Origin: Nocardia coubleae NBRC 108252
Lineage (GTDB): Bacteria; Actinomycetota; Actinomycetes; Mycobacteriales; Mycobacteriaceae
Length of the DNA stretch: 64,000 nt
Assembly: GCF_001612805.1 (NCBI RefSeq)
Contig: NZ_BDBD01000010.1
Coordinates: forward strand, 180,091 to 244,090
Reading direction: 5' to 3'
Shown piece after piece: positions 8,136 to 17,802 of the stretch. The notes beneath the pieces were generated by a model, which did not search any database, was not told where the DNA came from, and saw only the letters and a list, made by a program, of their open reading frames with translations. A program made the position numbers and the translations under genes. Every line of letters begins with the position of its first letter. Positions within the stretch are counted from its first letter, which is position 1.

Positions 8136-9409
8136 CGCGAACCCTCCGAGCTCTCCAGCTGGTCCGAGGGGCTGAGTGCCAAACGACATCGACGCGCCGC
8201 GTCGGCCAATTCCTGTGCAGCGGCGGGTGTTCTGGCATGCTGTGCCGCCAGGTCGAGCACGTCCACCGCCACCTGGCGCACCTGCGGGTCGAGTAGCCCG
8301 TGGCGCGCCGCTGTGGTCCACTCCCCCGCGACCGGCGCCGCGAGAGCTGTTGCCTCGGAGACCACTTCGGGTGTCGAGAGCAGGGCGTCGAACAGGTGGA
8401 TCGGGGTGGTCCAGGTATCGCCCGGCTGGGTGTCGAGATACCGCACCTCGAGGTGTCCCGAGGCCCGGACCGGCGGGAACAGGGTGGTGAGGTGGTAGTC
8501 GAGGTCGGCGCGGGTGGGGCGGCGGCCGACTTCGTCGTCGAGTGCGCCCGAGAGCCAGTCGGCGAAGGTCGCGCCCGGTGGGGGCGACCAGTCGGCGTCG
8601 GGTTCGGTGCAGCGCACGCACAGCAGTGGAACGTCGAGCGCCCAGCGCGCGTAGGCGGTGATCGGGTCGGCCCAGTCGGACACCGGGGGCCTGGTGCGGG
8701 CCGGGTCGAGGCGCAACCAGGTGCGCATACGCTGGGAAACCCAATCCCCGCACGGTATTCCGCGCAAGGTAGGCGAGCAGGCGAACGCCGCGATCAGCGC
8801 GGGCCCGAGCACGTAGAGCGCGGTCCAGCGGGCGCGCACCTCGGCCGGGTCGGCGCCCGCGTCGACGCTGACCTGGGTGGCGGCGGTATTGCACATCATC
8901 AGGCCGCCGAAGGGGCCGATGCCTGCGAACGCGCGTTCCATCGCCGCGTATCGGGGCAAGCGAAGGAGCCGCTCAGCCGGGCGGTGCGCGTCGGCGGACG
9001 CGGCGGTGACGGTGATTTCCCTGCTGGCGAGCAAGTCCCGCAAACGGGCCGCATCTGCCCGCAGATGCCGCGTGAGCTCCGCCGGATCGGCGAAAGGTGC
9101 GCTGGAGAGTTCGATCTGACCACCGGGTTCGATGGTCACCGCGCTGCCACCGGGCAGGGGAAGCGCGGGTGAGGCAGGGGCGAGGGCGGTCGGAGCATGT
9201 GGCCCGAGGGCCGAGCAGAGCTGGTCGAGCGAGGGTCGGGCGCCGGTGGGTCCGGCGGTGAGCCATTCGAGTTCGGCACCGATCAGTGTGGGTGGCCCGA
9301 GCTTGAAACAGACCCCGCCCACATAGGCCTCAGCCGCCGCCCGCGACGACAATTCGCCCTGGTCGCAGGCGGAATCCGGCCAGGAGGAACGTTCCAGGGT
9401 GACCGCCAT
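8132..9409 (-). CDS. egtA: Glutamate-cysteine ligase of the ergothioneine pathway
   Basis: EgtA makes gamma-glutamylcysteine from glutamate, cysteine and ATP, supplying the sulfur donor for EgtB. The 425-residue product belongs to the GCS2-type ligases; visible landmarks are GAELEWL near residue 40, an ITVTAAS-DAHRP-ERLLRLPRY stretch and MCNTAATQVSVDAG in mid-protein, which carry substrate and metal contacts in the family. GGAGG stands five to seven bases before the ATG at 9407-9409. First gene of egtA-egtB-egtC-egtD. The gap to egtB is filled by a small coupled ORF. It is divergent from a class V PLP enzyme across 123 bases. Confidence 0.93.
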   Translation of the reverse strand: MAVTLERSSWPDSACDQGELSSRAAAEAYVGGVCFKLGPPTLIGAELEWLTAGPTGARPSLDQLCSALGPHAPTALAPASPALPLPGGSAVTIEPGGQIELSSAPFADPAELTRHLRADAARLRDLLASREITVTAASADAHRPAERLLRLPRYAAMERAFAGIGPFGGLMMCNTAATQVSVDAGADPAEVRARWTALYVLGPALIAAFACSPTLRGIPCGDWVSQRMRTWLRLDPARTRPPVSDWADPITAYARWALDVPLLCVRCTEPDADWSPPPGATFADWLSGALDDEVGRRPTRADLDYHLTTLFPPVRASGHLEVRYLDTQPGDTWTTPIHLFDALLSTPEVVSEATALAAPVAGEWTTAARHGLLDPQVRQVAVDVLDLAAQHARTPAAAQELADAARRCRLALSPSDQLESSEGSR

Positions 9410-9519
9410 GCCAACCTCCACGTGGTGAGCGCCGCCGGGGCTCGGCGCATGTCGTTCATTCCAGGGTAGCGAGGGCCACCGACAGAAAAAGTGTCGAGAA
9501 GCCGAACACCGATGGGCGT

Positions 9520-9535
9520 TAGGGTCGTCGCCATG
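9520..9535 (+). promoter_or_regulatory. -10 box and leaderless start of the class V PLP gene
   Basis: TAGGGT (9520-9525) is followed by seven bases and the ATG at 9533. No Shine-Dalgarno lies between them. This is the spacing expected of a leaderless actinobacterial mRNA. Confidence 0.55.
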
Positions 9536-10714
9536 CTGGATTTCGCCGCCATTACCGCCGCCACGCCGGGCCTTGCCGACGGCAAGGTCTTCCTCGACAG
9601 CGCGGGCTCGTCTCTGCCGCCGCGCATCGTCACCGACACCGTGATCGCCCATCTTCGTCGCGAAGCCGATATCGGTGGCTACCGAGCGGCAAACGAACGA
9701 TTCGACGACCTCGCCGCCGTGAAGACCTCCATCGCCACACTGATCGGCGCCACCCCCGACACCATCGCGCTCAGCGACAGCGCCACCAGGTCATGGGCCG
9801 ATTTCGCCTACTCGGTGCCACTGCGCCCCGGCGACCGGGTGCTGATCTCCGGGGCCGACTACGCGAGCAATGCCATCGCCGCGCTGCAGCGCGCCGCCGC
9901 CACCGGCGCGGTGGTCGAGCGCATTCCCAGCGACGACACCGGCCGCCTCGACACCGCTGCCCTGGCGAACATGCTCGACGAGCGCGTCCGCCTGGTCTCG
10001 CTGCAGCACGCGCCGACCAACGGCGGCCTGGTGAACCCGGTCGCCGAGGCGACCCGCATCGCGAAACAAGCCGGTGCGATCGTGCTGCTCGATGCCTGCC
10101 AATCGATCGGCCAACTGCCGATCGATGTGATCGAACTCGGTGTCGACGCCCTGTCGGCCACCGGGCGCAAGTGGTTGCGTGGCCCGCGCGGCACCGGATT
10201 CCTTTACGTGCGTAACGAACTGGCGCACACGATGGAACCCGCCCGCCTCGACCTGCACAGCGCCACCTGGACCGGCCCCACCGACTACCGCCTCGCCGAC
10301 GGCGCCCAGCGCTTCGAGTTCTGGGAGTGCGATGTGGCCGCCCGCCTCGGCCTCGGCGCCGCCGTGGACTACCTGCTCGAACTCGGTCCCGACGAGGCCT
10401 ACGCGGCGGTGGCCGCGGGCGCGGAATACCTGCGCGAAGCCATGGCCGACCTAACCGGCGTCACCGTGCGCGATCTGGGGACCGAGCACAGCGGCATCGT
10501 CTCGTTCACTGTCGACGGCCACGACCCGGACCAGCTGCGTGACCGGCTCGCCGAGCACGCCGTCACCGTCACCGTCAGCCGCGCCACCTCGGCGCTGCTC
10601 GACATGACCGAGCGCGCGCTGCCCGCCATACTGCGTGCCTCACCGCACTACTTCGTCAGCCGCTCCGATCTCGACCGTTTCGTCGCGACCTTGGCAACCC
10701 TGACACAGCGCTGA
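9533..10714 (+). CDS. Class V PLP-dependent aminotransferase-fold enzyme, candidate EgtE-like lyase
   Basis: A 393-residue fold-type I PLP enzyme of the cysteine desulfurase/aminotransferase V family. The cofactor lysine is K213 in SATGRKWLRGPRGTGFLYV; D187 and Q190 in LLDACQSIGQ contact PLP. Length and features such as the early EADIGGYRAANERFDD resemble EgtE, the PLP-dependent C-S lyase that cleaves hercynylcysteine sulfoxide to ergothioneine. No other EgtE candidate is in the operon, and this gene is divergent from egtA, so that role is plausible. An independent cysteine desulfurase-like or kynureninase-like activity is not excluded. The ATG at 9533 follows a -10 box at leaderless spacing. 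Confidence 0.8.
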   Translation: MLDFAAITAATPGLADGKVFLDSAGSSLPPRIVTDTVIAHLRREADIGGYRAANERFDDLAAVKTSIATLIGATPDTIALSDSATRSWADFAYSVPLRPGDRVLISGADYASNAIAALQRAAATGAVVERIPSDDTGRLDTAALANMLDERVRLVSLQHAPTNGGLVNPVAEATRIAKQAGAIVLLDACQSIGQLPIDVIELGVDALSATGRKWLRGPRGTGFLYVRNELAHTMEPARLDLHSATWTGPTDYRLADGAQRFEFWECDVAARLGLGAAVDYLLELGPDEAYAAVAAGAEYLREAMADLTGVTVRDLGTEHSGIVSFTVDGHDPDQLRDRLAEHAVTVTVSRATSALLDMTERALPAILRASPHYFVSRSDLDRFVATLATLTQR

Positions 10715-10906
10715 CCGGCGGATCACGCGTTCGGCCCGCTGCCTCCGGCAGGCAATTGCCCCGGTGTGGCCAGAGCAGTCGGAGGCAGCGGCTATCGTGT
10801 TCACACAGGGGTGCCGGGGGCAATTGGGGTTAACACCGGAATCACGGGGCGGGATCTTGTTGGGAGCACGGCCGTAACCGATCGTTGGCGTAAAGGGAGT
10901 CCGACG

Positions 10907-12550
10907 TTGAGCAGGTTCACCGACGAAATGTTTGCCACAGCGCTGTCCAGCCCGCGTGGGCTGGTCACCGGAGAACCCGAGGCACCGCTTCGGCAGACCT
11001 GGGGGGAAATCCATCGCCAGGCGCGGCGGATGGCGGGCGGTCTCGCGGCCGCCGGGATCGGGCACGGCGATGCCGTGGGTGTGCTCGCCGGGCTGCCGGT
11101 CGACATCGCCCCTGTGTGCCAAGGGATCTGGATGCGTGGCGCCTCGATCACGATGCTGCACCAGCCGACGCCACGCACCGACCTCGCGGTCTGGGTACGC
11201 GACACCGAGACCGTCCTGAACATGATCGAGGCGAAGGCCGTCGTGCTCGGTGAGCCGTTCGCCGCCGCCGAACCGGTGCTGCGGGAGCGCGGGATCACCG
11301 TGGTCCGGGTGGCGGACCTGGCCGAGGGCGCCGACTCCGATCCGGTGCCGACCACCGAGGCCGATATCGCCCTGCAGCAGCTCACCTCCGGGTCGACGGG
11401 CTCGCCGAAGGCCGTGCGCATCACCCACGGCAACTTCTACGTCAACGCCTACGCGATGTTCAATCGCGTCAAGTTCCAGACCGACGACGACGTGATGATC
11501 AGCTGGCTGCCGCTGTTCCACGACATGGGCATGGTCGGATTCCTCAGTGTGCCCATGCAGTTCGGCGCCGAGGTGGTGTGCGTGACGCCGCTCGACTTCC
11601 TGGCCAGGCCGCTGCTGTGGGCCGAACTCATCGCCAAGTATCGCGGGACCGTCACGGCCGCACCGAACTTCGCGTATTCGCTGCTGGCGCGCCGGCTGCG
11701 GCAGGCCGAACCGGGCAGCATGGACCTGTCGAGCGTGCGCTACATGTGGAACGGCGCCGAACCGGTCGACCCGGATACCATGACGGCCCTGGCCGAGGCC
11801 GGAAAACAGTTCGGCCTCAACCCGTCTGCCCTCACCCCCGTCTACGGCATGGCCGAAACCACCCTCGCCGTGTCGATTCCCGATCCCGGTCACGGCATGG
11901 TGCTCGATATCGTCGACGCGGATCTGCTCGAGGCCGTCGGCAAGGCGGTGCCCGTCGCCGAGGACGGCCATCACGGCACGCCGCGCAAACTGCCGACCCT
12001 CGGCCACCTGGTCGACGATCTCGAGGGCCGGGTGGTCGACGACGAGCGTCAGCCGCTGCCGGTGCGCTCGGTGGGCGTCATCGAATTGCGTGGCCCTGCC
12101 GTCACTTCGGGCTATGTCACCGTCGACGGTTTCCGCCCCGCCCAGGACGCCGACGGCTGGCTCGACACCGGCGACATCGGCTACTTCACCGACGACGGCC
12201 TCATCGTGGTGTGCGGCCGCATGAAGGACGTCATCATCATGGGCGGCCGCAACATCTACCCCACCGACATCGAACGCGCCGCCCTGCGCGTGCAGGGAGT
12301 TCGCCCCGGCAATGCCGTGGCTGTGCGCCTCGACGCGGGCGAGAAACGCGAAAGCTTCGCCGTGGTAGTCGAATCCAACGATTACCAGGTCCCCGACGAG
12401 GTGAAACGCATCGAACGTGAGATCGTCCACGAGGTCTTCGCCGAGGTAGGCGCCCGCCCCCGCACCGTAGCCATTCTGGGCCCCGGCGCCCTCCCGAAGA
12501 CCTCTTCGGGAAAGCTCCGCCGCACAGCGACGGCAGCCCACCTCCGCTGA
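10907..12550 (+). CDS. Fatty-acyl-AMP ligase / acyl-CoA synthetase, Pks16 (Rv1013)-like
   Basis: An ANL-superfamily adenylating enzyme of 547 residues that activates a carboxylic acid, probably fatty, as acyl-AMP. The ATP-binding loop reads [16 protein letters not shown] (about 160-175), the adenine motif is [11 protein letters not shown], the hinge region contains [10 protein letters not shown] and [19 protein letters not shown], and the catalytic C-terminal lysine is in [11 protein letters not shown] near residue 536. It closely resembles what I recall of M. tuberculosis Rv1013, named pks16 although it is not a polyketide synthase, also next to pth. The TTG at 10907 is preferred: AAGGGAG lies seven bases upstream and the product begins LSRFTDEMF as in that protein. 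Substrate unknown. Confidence 0.9.
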   Translation: MSRFTDEMFATALSSPRGLVTGEPEAPLRQTWGEIHRQARRMAGGLAAAGIGHGDAVGVLAGLPVDIAPVCQGIWMRGASITMLHQPTPRTDLAVWVRDTETVLNMIEAKAVVLGEPFAAAEPVLRERGITVVRVADLAEGADSDPVPTTEADIALQQLTSGSTGSPKAVRITHGNFYVNAYAMFNRVKFQTDDDVMISWLPLFHDMGMVGFLSVPMQFGAEVVCVTPLDFLARPLLWAELIAKYRGTVTAAPNFAYSLLARRLRQAEPGSMDLSSVRYMWNGAEPVDPDTMTALAEAGKQFGLNPSALTPVYGMAETTLAVSIPDPGHGMVLDIVDADLLEAVGKAVPVAEDGHHGTPRKLPTLGHLVDDLEGRVVDDERQPLPVRSVGVIELRGPAVTSGYVTVDGFRPAQDADGWLDTGDIGYFTDDGLIVVCGRMKDVIIMGGRNIYPTDIERAALRVQGVRPGNAVAVRLDAGEKRESFAVVVESNDYQVPDEVKRIEREIVHEVFAEVGARPRTVAILGPGALPKTSSGKLRRTATAAHLR

Positions 12551-12557
12551 CGCCGAC

Positions 12558-12585
12558 GAGCCCTCCCCGAAACCGGGGAGGGCTC
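12558..12585. terminator. Bidirectional hairpin terminator
   Basis: GAGCCCTCCCCG (12558-12569) pairs over 12 bp with CGGGGAGGGCTC (12574-12585) around the loop AAAC. It sits between two convergent genes, the acyl-AMP ligase and pth. Confidence 0.9.
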
Positions 12586-12600
12586 ATTGTCGAAAGTTCG

Positions 12601-13179
12601 CTAGTGCAGCTGGTTCTGGGCGGTTTCCAAACCGGCCTTCAGCAACAGCTCCACCGCATCGGCGGCCTGCTCCACGATCACCGGCACCTCTTTGCGTTCG
12701 GGGGCCGAGAACGGCTTGAGCACATAGTCAGCCGGATCCTGACGACCAGGCGGGCGGCTGATGCCGATCCGGGTGCGCAGGTAGTCCTTGGTGGTGAGGG
12801 CCTGGGAAATGGACCGCAGGCCGTTGTGGCCGCCTTCGCCGCCACCCTGCTTGAGCCGGATCGTCCCGAACGGCAGATCCAATTCGTCGTGCACCACGAT
12901 CACCTGATCGACGGGCACCGAGAAGAACTTCGCCAGCGCCGCCACCGGGCGCCCGGACAGATTCATGTAGGTGCGCGGTTTGGCGATGAGGACCTGGCGG
13001 CCGTCGAGGCGGGCCTGCAGCAGATCGGCGCCGGACTTCTTGTGCACGGCAAAACGGCCGCCGACGCGCTCGGCGAGCACGTCGGCGACCAGGAAGCCCA
13101 CATTGTGGCGGGTGCGCTCGTATTCGGGGCCGGGGTTACCCAGCCCCACCACGAGTGCGGGCCCGGAGGATTCGGTCAT
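12601..13179 (-). CDS. pth: Peptidyl-tRNA hydrolase
   Basis: Releases tRNA from peptidyl-tRNAs that drop off the ribosome; essential in most bacteria. The 192-residue protein has the signature [20 protein letters not shown] with catalytic H25, substrate-contact N73 in [11 protein letters not shown]98 in [11 protein letters not shown] and N119 in GGHNGL. Length is normal. It lies 20 bases behind rplY on the same strand, the arrangement common in actinobacteria, and ends at a strong bidirectional terminator. Confidence 0.97.
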   Translation of the reverse strand: MTESSGPALVVGLGNPGPEYERTRHNVGFLVADVLAERVGGRFAVHKKSGADLLQARLDGRQVLIAKPRTYMNLSGRPVAALAKFFSVPVDQVIVVHDELDLPFGTIRLKQGGGEGGHNGLRSISQALTTKDYLRTRIGISRPPGRQDPADYVLKPFSAPERKEVPVIVEQAADAVELLLKAGLETAQNQLH

Positions 13180-13199
13180 CGGCCGAACCGTGGAGCGTC

Positions 13200-13814
13200 T
13201 TACTCGGTCTCTTCGGGGGTGTCGCCCGCGGCGGCGGCGCCTTCACCCTCGTCGTCGAGCTGAGCGGCCGACGGCGCCTGGATCACGTTGACGACCAGGA
13301 TCTCCGGCTCGCCGGCCAGGGTGACGCCCTTGGGCAGCGCGATGTCGCCCGCCTGGATCTGGGTGCCCGCCTCGACGCCCTCGACCGAGACCTCGATGCT
13401 CTCGGGCAGGTTCATCGCGTCGGCCTCGATCGACAGGCTGTTGAGTTCCTGGGTGACCAGGGTGCCCGCGGCGGCATCGCCGGTGACGACGACGTTGACG
13501 TCGGCGACGACGCGCTCGCCACGCTTGACGATCAGCAGGTCGGCGTGCTCGATGTAGCGACGGATCGGGTGGACAACGACCGACTTGGTCATCGCCAGCT
13601 GCTCCTTGCCGTCGATCTTCAGGCTCAGGATGGCGTTGGTGCCGTGCAGACGCAGGATGGCGGCGAAGGCCTTGGCGTCCAGCGACAGGTGCTGCGGCTC
13701 GGACTGGTGGCCGTACAGCACGGCGGGCACGTTGCCGTCGCGACGGGTACGGCGAGCGGCGCCCTTACCGAATTCGGTACGGACGGCGGCTTCGATCTGG
13801 TTCACGTCGGACAT
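13200..13814 (-). CDS. rplY: 50S ribosomal protein L25, long (Ctc) form
   Basis: Binds 5S rRNA in the large subunit. The 204-residue protein has the L25 N-terminal domain (about 5-95, with [24 protein letters not shown]) and the C-terminal Ctc/TL5 beta domain (about 96-185), ending in a disordered acidic, alanine-rich tail. This long form is the general-stress-type L25. Forms an operon with pth. Start is the ATG at 13812-13814. Confidence 0.96.
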   Translation of the reverse strand: MSDVNQIEAAVRTEFGKGAARRTRRDGNVPAVLYGHQSEPQHLSLDAKAFAAILRLHGTNAILSLKIDGKEQLAMTKSVVVHPIRRYIEHADLLIVKRGERVVADVNVVVTGDAAAGTLVTQELNSLSIEADAMNLPESIEVSVEGVEAGTQIQAGDIALPKGVTLAGEPEILVVNVIQAPSAAQLDDEGEGAAAAGDTPEETE

Positions 13815-14132
13815 GACTGATGCGCTCCTACGGCTCTTCCGGGCTGGTCAAGGGCGACCCATCTACCGGGGTCGGGTGGTCTGCTCGTCGGACGAAGAAC
13901 GAACGAGGACGACCGGAAAGGCCGAGCCGCGTCGATCACGGTGAGCACACGGGGTGCGACTCACCCTCGCCGAGACAACCCGACCACCATACCGCACCCG
14001 ATCGGCCGACCTGAAACCGCTCCAGCTTCGAACTCCCAGCCCCCACGCCCCGACCCTGAGGAGGGGGCGCGACCTCGAGCGCGCCGGCGCTCCAATAAAC
14101 TCGATTGGTTGCCGACCACTGCGAGAGGTTCT
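13815..14132. other. Divergent promoter region between rplY and prfC
   Basis: These 318 bases hold no convincing gene. A TAAACT hexamer in CCAATAAACTCGATTGG (about 14095-14100) is a plausible -10 box for prfC and would give a leader of roughly 30 bases. The rplY promoter should lie at the left side but I could not place it. Confidence 0.5.
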
Positions 14133-15776
14133 GTGTTGACCGAGTCCGGAGAGAGCGCCGTCCCCACTCCGCGCGGATTGCCCGCCGAGGTGGCCCGTCG
14201 CCGCACGTTCGCCGTGATCTCGCACCCCGACGCGGGTAAGTCGACGCTCACCGAGGCGCTGGCCCTGCACGCGAAGATGATTTCCGAGGCGGGCGCCATC
14301 CACGGTAAGGCCGGTCGCAAGTCGACCGTGTCGGACTGGATGGAAATGGAGAAGGCACGCGGTATCTCCGTGAGTTCGACCGCGCTGCAGTTCAATTACC
14401 GTGCGGCCGGTTCGGATGTCGACAGTGTCATCAATCTCGTCGATACGCCCGGTCACTCCGATTTCTCCGAGGACACCTACCGGGTGCTCACCGCGGTCGA
14501 CGCCGCGGTGATGCTGATCGACGCCGCCAAGGGCCTCGAGCCGCAGACGCTCAAGCTGTTCCAGGTGTGTCGCCACCGTGGCATCCCGGTGATCACGGTG
14601 ATCAACAAGTGGGACCGTCCGGGCCAGGCACCGCTGGAACTGCTCGACGAGATCAGCGAGCGCATCGGCCTCACCCCGACTCCCCTGTTCCTCCCGGTCG
14701 GTATCGCGGGCGACTTCCGCGGTCTGCTGCGCCGCGGGCCCGAAGGTGAGGCGACGGAGTACATCCACTTCACCCGCACCGCCGGTGGGGCGACGATCGC
14801 CCCCGAGGAATCGCTGACGCCCGCCGAGGCCGAGGCACGCGAGGGCGAGGCGTGGACCACCGCCGCCGAGGAGAGCGAACTGCTCTCGGCCACCGGGCAG
14901 GACCACGATCAGGAACTGTTCCTCGCCGGGCAGACCTCGCCGGTCATCTACGCCTCGGCGATGCTGAATTTCGGTGTGCGCCAACTGCTCGAGACCCTCG
15001 TCGCGCTGGCGCCGGCACCCGGCCCGCGCGCCGATGTGAACGGCAAACCCCGCGAGACCCGTGACCCGTTCAGCGCGGTGGTGTTCAAGGTCCAGGCCGG
15101 TATGGACACCGCCCACCGCGACCGGTTGGCCTTCATGCGCATCGTCTCGGGTGAGTTCGAACGCGGCATGGTCGTGACGCATGCCCAGACCGGTCGCCCC
15201 TTCGCGACGAAGTACGCGCTCACGGTGTTCGGCCGCGAACGCACCACCGTCGACACCGCCTACCCCGGCGACGTGGTCGGTCTGGTGAACGCGACCGCCC
15301 TGGCACCGGGACACACCCTGTTCGTGGACAAGAAGGTCGAGTTCCCGCCGATCCCGAGCTTCGCGCCCGAGCACTTCGCGACGCTGCGCGCCCAGAGCGC
15401 GGGCAAGTACAAGCAGTTCCGCAAGGCCATCGACCAGCTCGATTCCGAGGGCGTGGTCCAGGTGTTGCGCAACGACGCGCGCGGTGACGCCTCGCCCGTG
15501 CTGGCCGCCGTCGGACCCATGCAGTTCGAGGTGGTCACCGCCCGGATGCAGGCCGAGTTCAATGTCGAGACCCAGCTCGACTTCCTCGCCTACACCCTGG
15601 CCAGGCGCACCGATGCCGAGTCGGCGCCGGAGCTGGACCGCCAGCGCGGAGTCGAGGTGTTCACCCGCACCGACGGCGCGATCCTCGCCCTGTTCAGCGA
15701 CAAGTGGCGGCTGCAGTACATCGAGAAGGAACACCCGGATCTCACCCTCGAGCCGCTGGTGGCCACGGCCGACTAG
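14133..15776 (+). CDS. prfC: Peptide chain release factor 3
   Basis: RF3 is the translational GTPase that recycles RF1 and RF2 after termination. The 547-residue protein carries the P-loop SHPDAGKSTLTEAL, the G2/switch region ARGISVSS, G3 DTPGHSDF and G4 NKWDRP, followed by the RF3-specific middle and C-terminal domains (VFKVQAGMDTAHRDRLAFMRI; GPMQFEVV). The GTG at 14133 is chosen with AGAGG four bases upstream; the TTG at 14136 has seven-base spacing and is equally possible. An open frame extends upstream to 13941 but is low-complexity. RF3 is patchily distributed in bacteria, so its presence is worth noting. Confidence 0.95.
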   Translation: MLTESGESAVPTPRGLPAEVARRRTFAVISHPDAGKSTLTEALALHAKMISEAGAIHGKAGRKSTVSDWMEMEKARGISVSSTALQFNYRAAGSDVDSVINLVDTPGHSDFSEDTYRVLTAVDAAVMLIDAAKGLEPQTLKLFQVCRHRGIPVITVINKWDRPGQAPLELLDEISERIGLTPTPLFLPVGIAGDFRGLLRRGPEGEATEYIHFTRTAGGATIAPEESLTPAEAEAREGEAWTTAAEESELLSATGQDHDQELFLAGQTSPVIYASAMLNFGVRQLLETLVALAPAPGPRADVNGKPRETRDPFSAVVFKVQAGMDTAHRDRLAFMRIVSGEFERGMVVTHAQTGRPFATKYALTVFGRERTTVDTAYPGDVVGLVNATALAPGHTLFVDKKVEFPPIPSFAPEHFATLRAQSAGKYKQFRKAIDQLDSEGVVQVLRNDARGDASPVLAAVGPMQFEVVTARMQAEFNVETQLDFLAYTLARRTDAESAPELDRQRGVEVFTRTDGAILALFSDKWRLQYIEKEHPDLTLEPLVATAD

Positions 15777-15797
15777 CTGTCTGGGCCGGGAAGGCGG

Positions 15798-16481
15798 CTA
15801 CTCCTCCGGTTCGCGTTCCACCCGGGAGACGTCCTGGGAGATCATGCCCCAGCGGCTCGCGGTGAGCCGCAGACTCGGCAGGTCGCTGAGCGAGAGGACC
15901 ACCTCGTAGGTGCGTTCGTAGCCGGTGTGGGCGATGCGCCAGTAGCCGTCGTCGCAGCGCACGTAGCGGTCGGTGTAGAACGCGGCGCCGTGTAGGCACA
16001 TGTTGTGTTCGGGGATGAGCACGGTGTCGGCGAGATACCAGGTGCCGGTGGCGGTATCGCCGTCGACATCGATCTCGGGGTGGTCGCACCGGTGCTCGGT
16101 GATGACGTGCGGGCCGAGGGTGTTGCGCAGGAAGGCGAGGAAGGCCTCGCGCGACTCGAACTGCAGGTATTCGCTGTAGGTTGCCGTGGCCTCGGGCACG
16201 AGGGTGTCGGCGAACTCGTCCCAGGACTTGGTGTCCAGCGTGCGCAGGTAGCGGAATTTGAGTCTGCTGATCGCGGTGACGTCGTCGGGGTGCTCGGGCG
16301 GGCGCGGCTTCGGTTGCTCGGGCGGCGCGGCGGCGGGCTGTTCGTCGTCGGCGATCACACTGTCCGTCCCGTGCCCGGCGACCAACGGCTCCTCCGCCCC
16401 GGGTAACAGCGGCCCCGAGCGTTCACGACGCACATCGACCTCCTCGACGCGCGCGTTCACAGACCCGGGCCCTTGCTCCAT
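15798..16481 (-). CDS. SnoaL/NTF2-like fold protein with disordered N-terminus
   Basis: A 227-residue protein. Residues 1-65 are Pro/Glu-rich and probably unstructured. From about 68 to 200 it has the SnoaL-like NTF2 fold pattern: AISRLKFRYLRTLDTKSWDEFADTLVPEATATY, HVITEHRCDHPEIDVDGDTATGTWYLAD and DDGYWRIAHTGYERTYE. Members of this fold include dehydratases, isomerases and non-catalytic binding proteins, so no reaction is assigned. GGAGG lies just upstream of the ATG at 16479-16481. It lies convergent to prfC. Confidence 0.8.
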   Translation of the reverse strand: MEQGPGSVNARVEEVDVRRERSGPLLPGAEEPLVAGHGTDSVIADDEQPAAAPPEQPKPRPPEHPDDVTAISRLKFRYLRTLDTKSWDEFADTLVPEATATYSEYLQFESREAFLAFLRNTLGPHVITEHRCDHPEIDVDGDTATGTWYLADTVLIPEHNMCLHGAAFYTDRYVRCDDGYWRIAHTGYERTYEVVLSLSDLPSLRLTASRWGMISQDVSRVEREPEE

Positions 16482-16591
16482 GCCTCCACGATCCCACCGG
16501 ATCGCCCACGCGAGGCGGATCTGTACCCGATCGCTACCCCTGTCGAAACCGGAGTGTGACCTGCGCCCGCTCGGGCCCCGGACTGTCTGGG

Positions 16592-17464
16592 CTAGCCGAT
16601 GGTGAAGCAGGTGCGGCAGAAGTCCTCGCCGAATTCCGAGAGGCGAAGGCTCTTGCGCACGATCTTCGGCGCGCGCCCGGCCTTCTTGAGCGCCTCCTCG
16701 ACGACCGGCTGCACCTCGAGCACCATGTAGCGGCTCAGCACCACCGGGTCGTCGGAGGTGAGGGTGAGACCGAGGCGGTTGAGGTTGATGAGGTAGGAGC
16801 GGGCCCGGTCGGGATAGCGCACGCCTGCCTGTTCGGGCACCGAGGTGAGGTCGCCCTGCACCAGTTCCGAGCCGATGCCGAGCGGGCGGTTGGTCCGCAC
16901 GTCGACGGCGGGCTGCGGGCCGTTGAGGGCCATGAACCGCAGGATGCGGGCCTCGTCGGGGGCGATCTCGTCGAGGATGCGGTCGTAGGCGGGGTGCACG
17001 TCCTCGGTGAAGTACACGTCGGCCGAGCGGGCCAGCAGCGCATCACCGCGGCGGCGCAGTTCCTCGGTGGTGGTGGAGCGCAGGTACGGGCCGACCGCGA
17101 GGGACTGCTGGCCCGAACCGTTGGTGGTCGGCACATAGCTGACGATCTCGCGCACCGAACCCTCGGTGACGCCGAGTGCACTGCGGGCGATCGAGCGCAG
17201 CGCGTTGCCGGTGCGCTCGGCGATATCGGCGGACGACTCACCGTCGAGCGCGGCCTGCGCCAGCTCCTTGGTGACCTCGTAGGTGGTGCCGACGGCCCAC
17301 TGGCTGCCGCGCACGGCGGTGCCCGCGGCCAGTCCGGCCGCCCGGAACACCCCGCGGATCAGGCGGGCTTCGTTACTGATCTGTCGCTGCTCGACATCCG
17401 AGCTGCGCTCGACGGCGCGGGTACCGGCACGGGCCAGGTCCTGTCCGGTCCTGTCGTCTGTCAA
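16592..17464 (-). CDS. Abi-alpha (DUF4393)-like protein, paralogue 1
   Basis: A 290-residue protein of the Abi-alpha/DUF4393 type, recognised from DEARILRFMALNGPQPAVDVRT, the following LINLNRLGLTL winged-helix-like stretch and SLRLSEFGEDFCRTCF at the C-terminus. The N-terminal part has an alanine- and glycine-rich segment (about 40-65) that could associate with membrane. The family is named for predicted abortive-infection effectors, but the function is unproven. The TTG at 17462-17464 has GGAG seven bases upstream and is preferred to a TTG at 17494. A second paralogue lies at 19116-19952, on the other side of a DUF445 gene. Confidence 0.75.
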   Translation of the reverse strand: MTDDRTGQDLARAGTRAVERSSDVEQRQISNEARLIRGVFRAAGLAAGTAVRGSQWAVGTTYEVTKELAQAALDGESSADIAERTGNALRSIARSALGVTEGSVREIVSYVPTTNGSGQQSLAVGPYLRSTTTEELRRRGDALLARSADVYFTEDVHPAYDRILDEIAPDEARILRFMALNGPQPAVDVRTNRPLGIGSELVQGDLTSVPEQAGVRYPDRARSYLINLNRLGLTLTSDDPVVLSRYMVLEVQPVVEEALKKAGRAPKIVRKSLRLSEFGEDFCRTCFTIG

Positions 17465-17802
17465 CGTCCTACTCCGAAGTCTCGCCGTGGACAACGATCG
17501 CCCACCAGATTATTGCCCGACCACGCTCCAGGCACAGTGCGATCTACCGCGCGCCCCTGTCCGCGCCTCGATTGTGGCCTGTCACGAAATGTGGTGATGG
17601 TCATTGTTCCGATTCGGTGGGCCGAGTGCGGCATCCGCGACAGGTTCTGTGACTGATGTCTCAGACACTACCCTGTGGCCTGGAGCACGGCGAATGGACC
17701 CGGTTCCGTACCTCACAGTAGGGTCACCTCGCCGCGGGGGTGCTAGTTTTTGAACGCCGGTGAAGGCGGTGGTCACCGGGTATCGGCAGGAGGGTGTCGT
17801 CA
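17465..17802. other. Divergent promoter region of the Abi-alpha/DUF445 cassette
   Basis: No gene is visible in these 338 bases between two divergent genes. TAGGGT in CAGTAGGGTCACCTCG (near 17718-17723) is a possible -10 box for the rightward DUF445 gene. AGGAGG at 17788-17793 is its ribosome-binding site. Confidence 0.45.

Noticed and set aside
10640..12541. Minus-strand frame of 633 codons opposite the acyl-AMP ligase
   Set aside because: Composition is Gly/Arg/His-rich with no motifs, and the plus strand encodes a complete ANL enzyme.
13863..15734. Minus-strand frame of 623 codons opposite prfC
   Set aside because: Entirely antisense to a well-supported GTPase gene; no recognisable domain.
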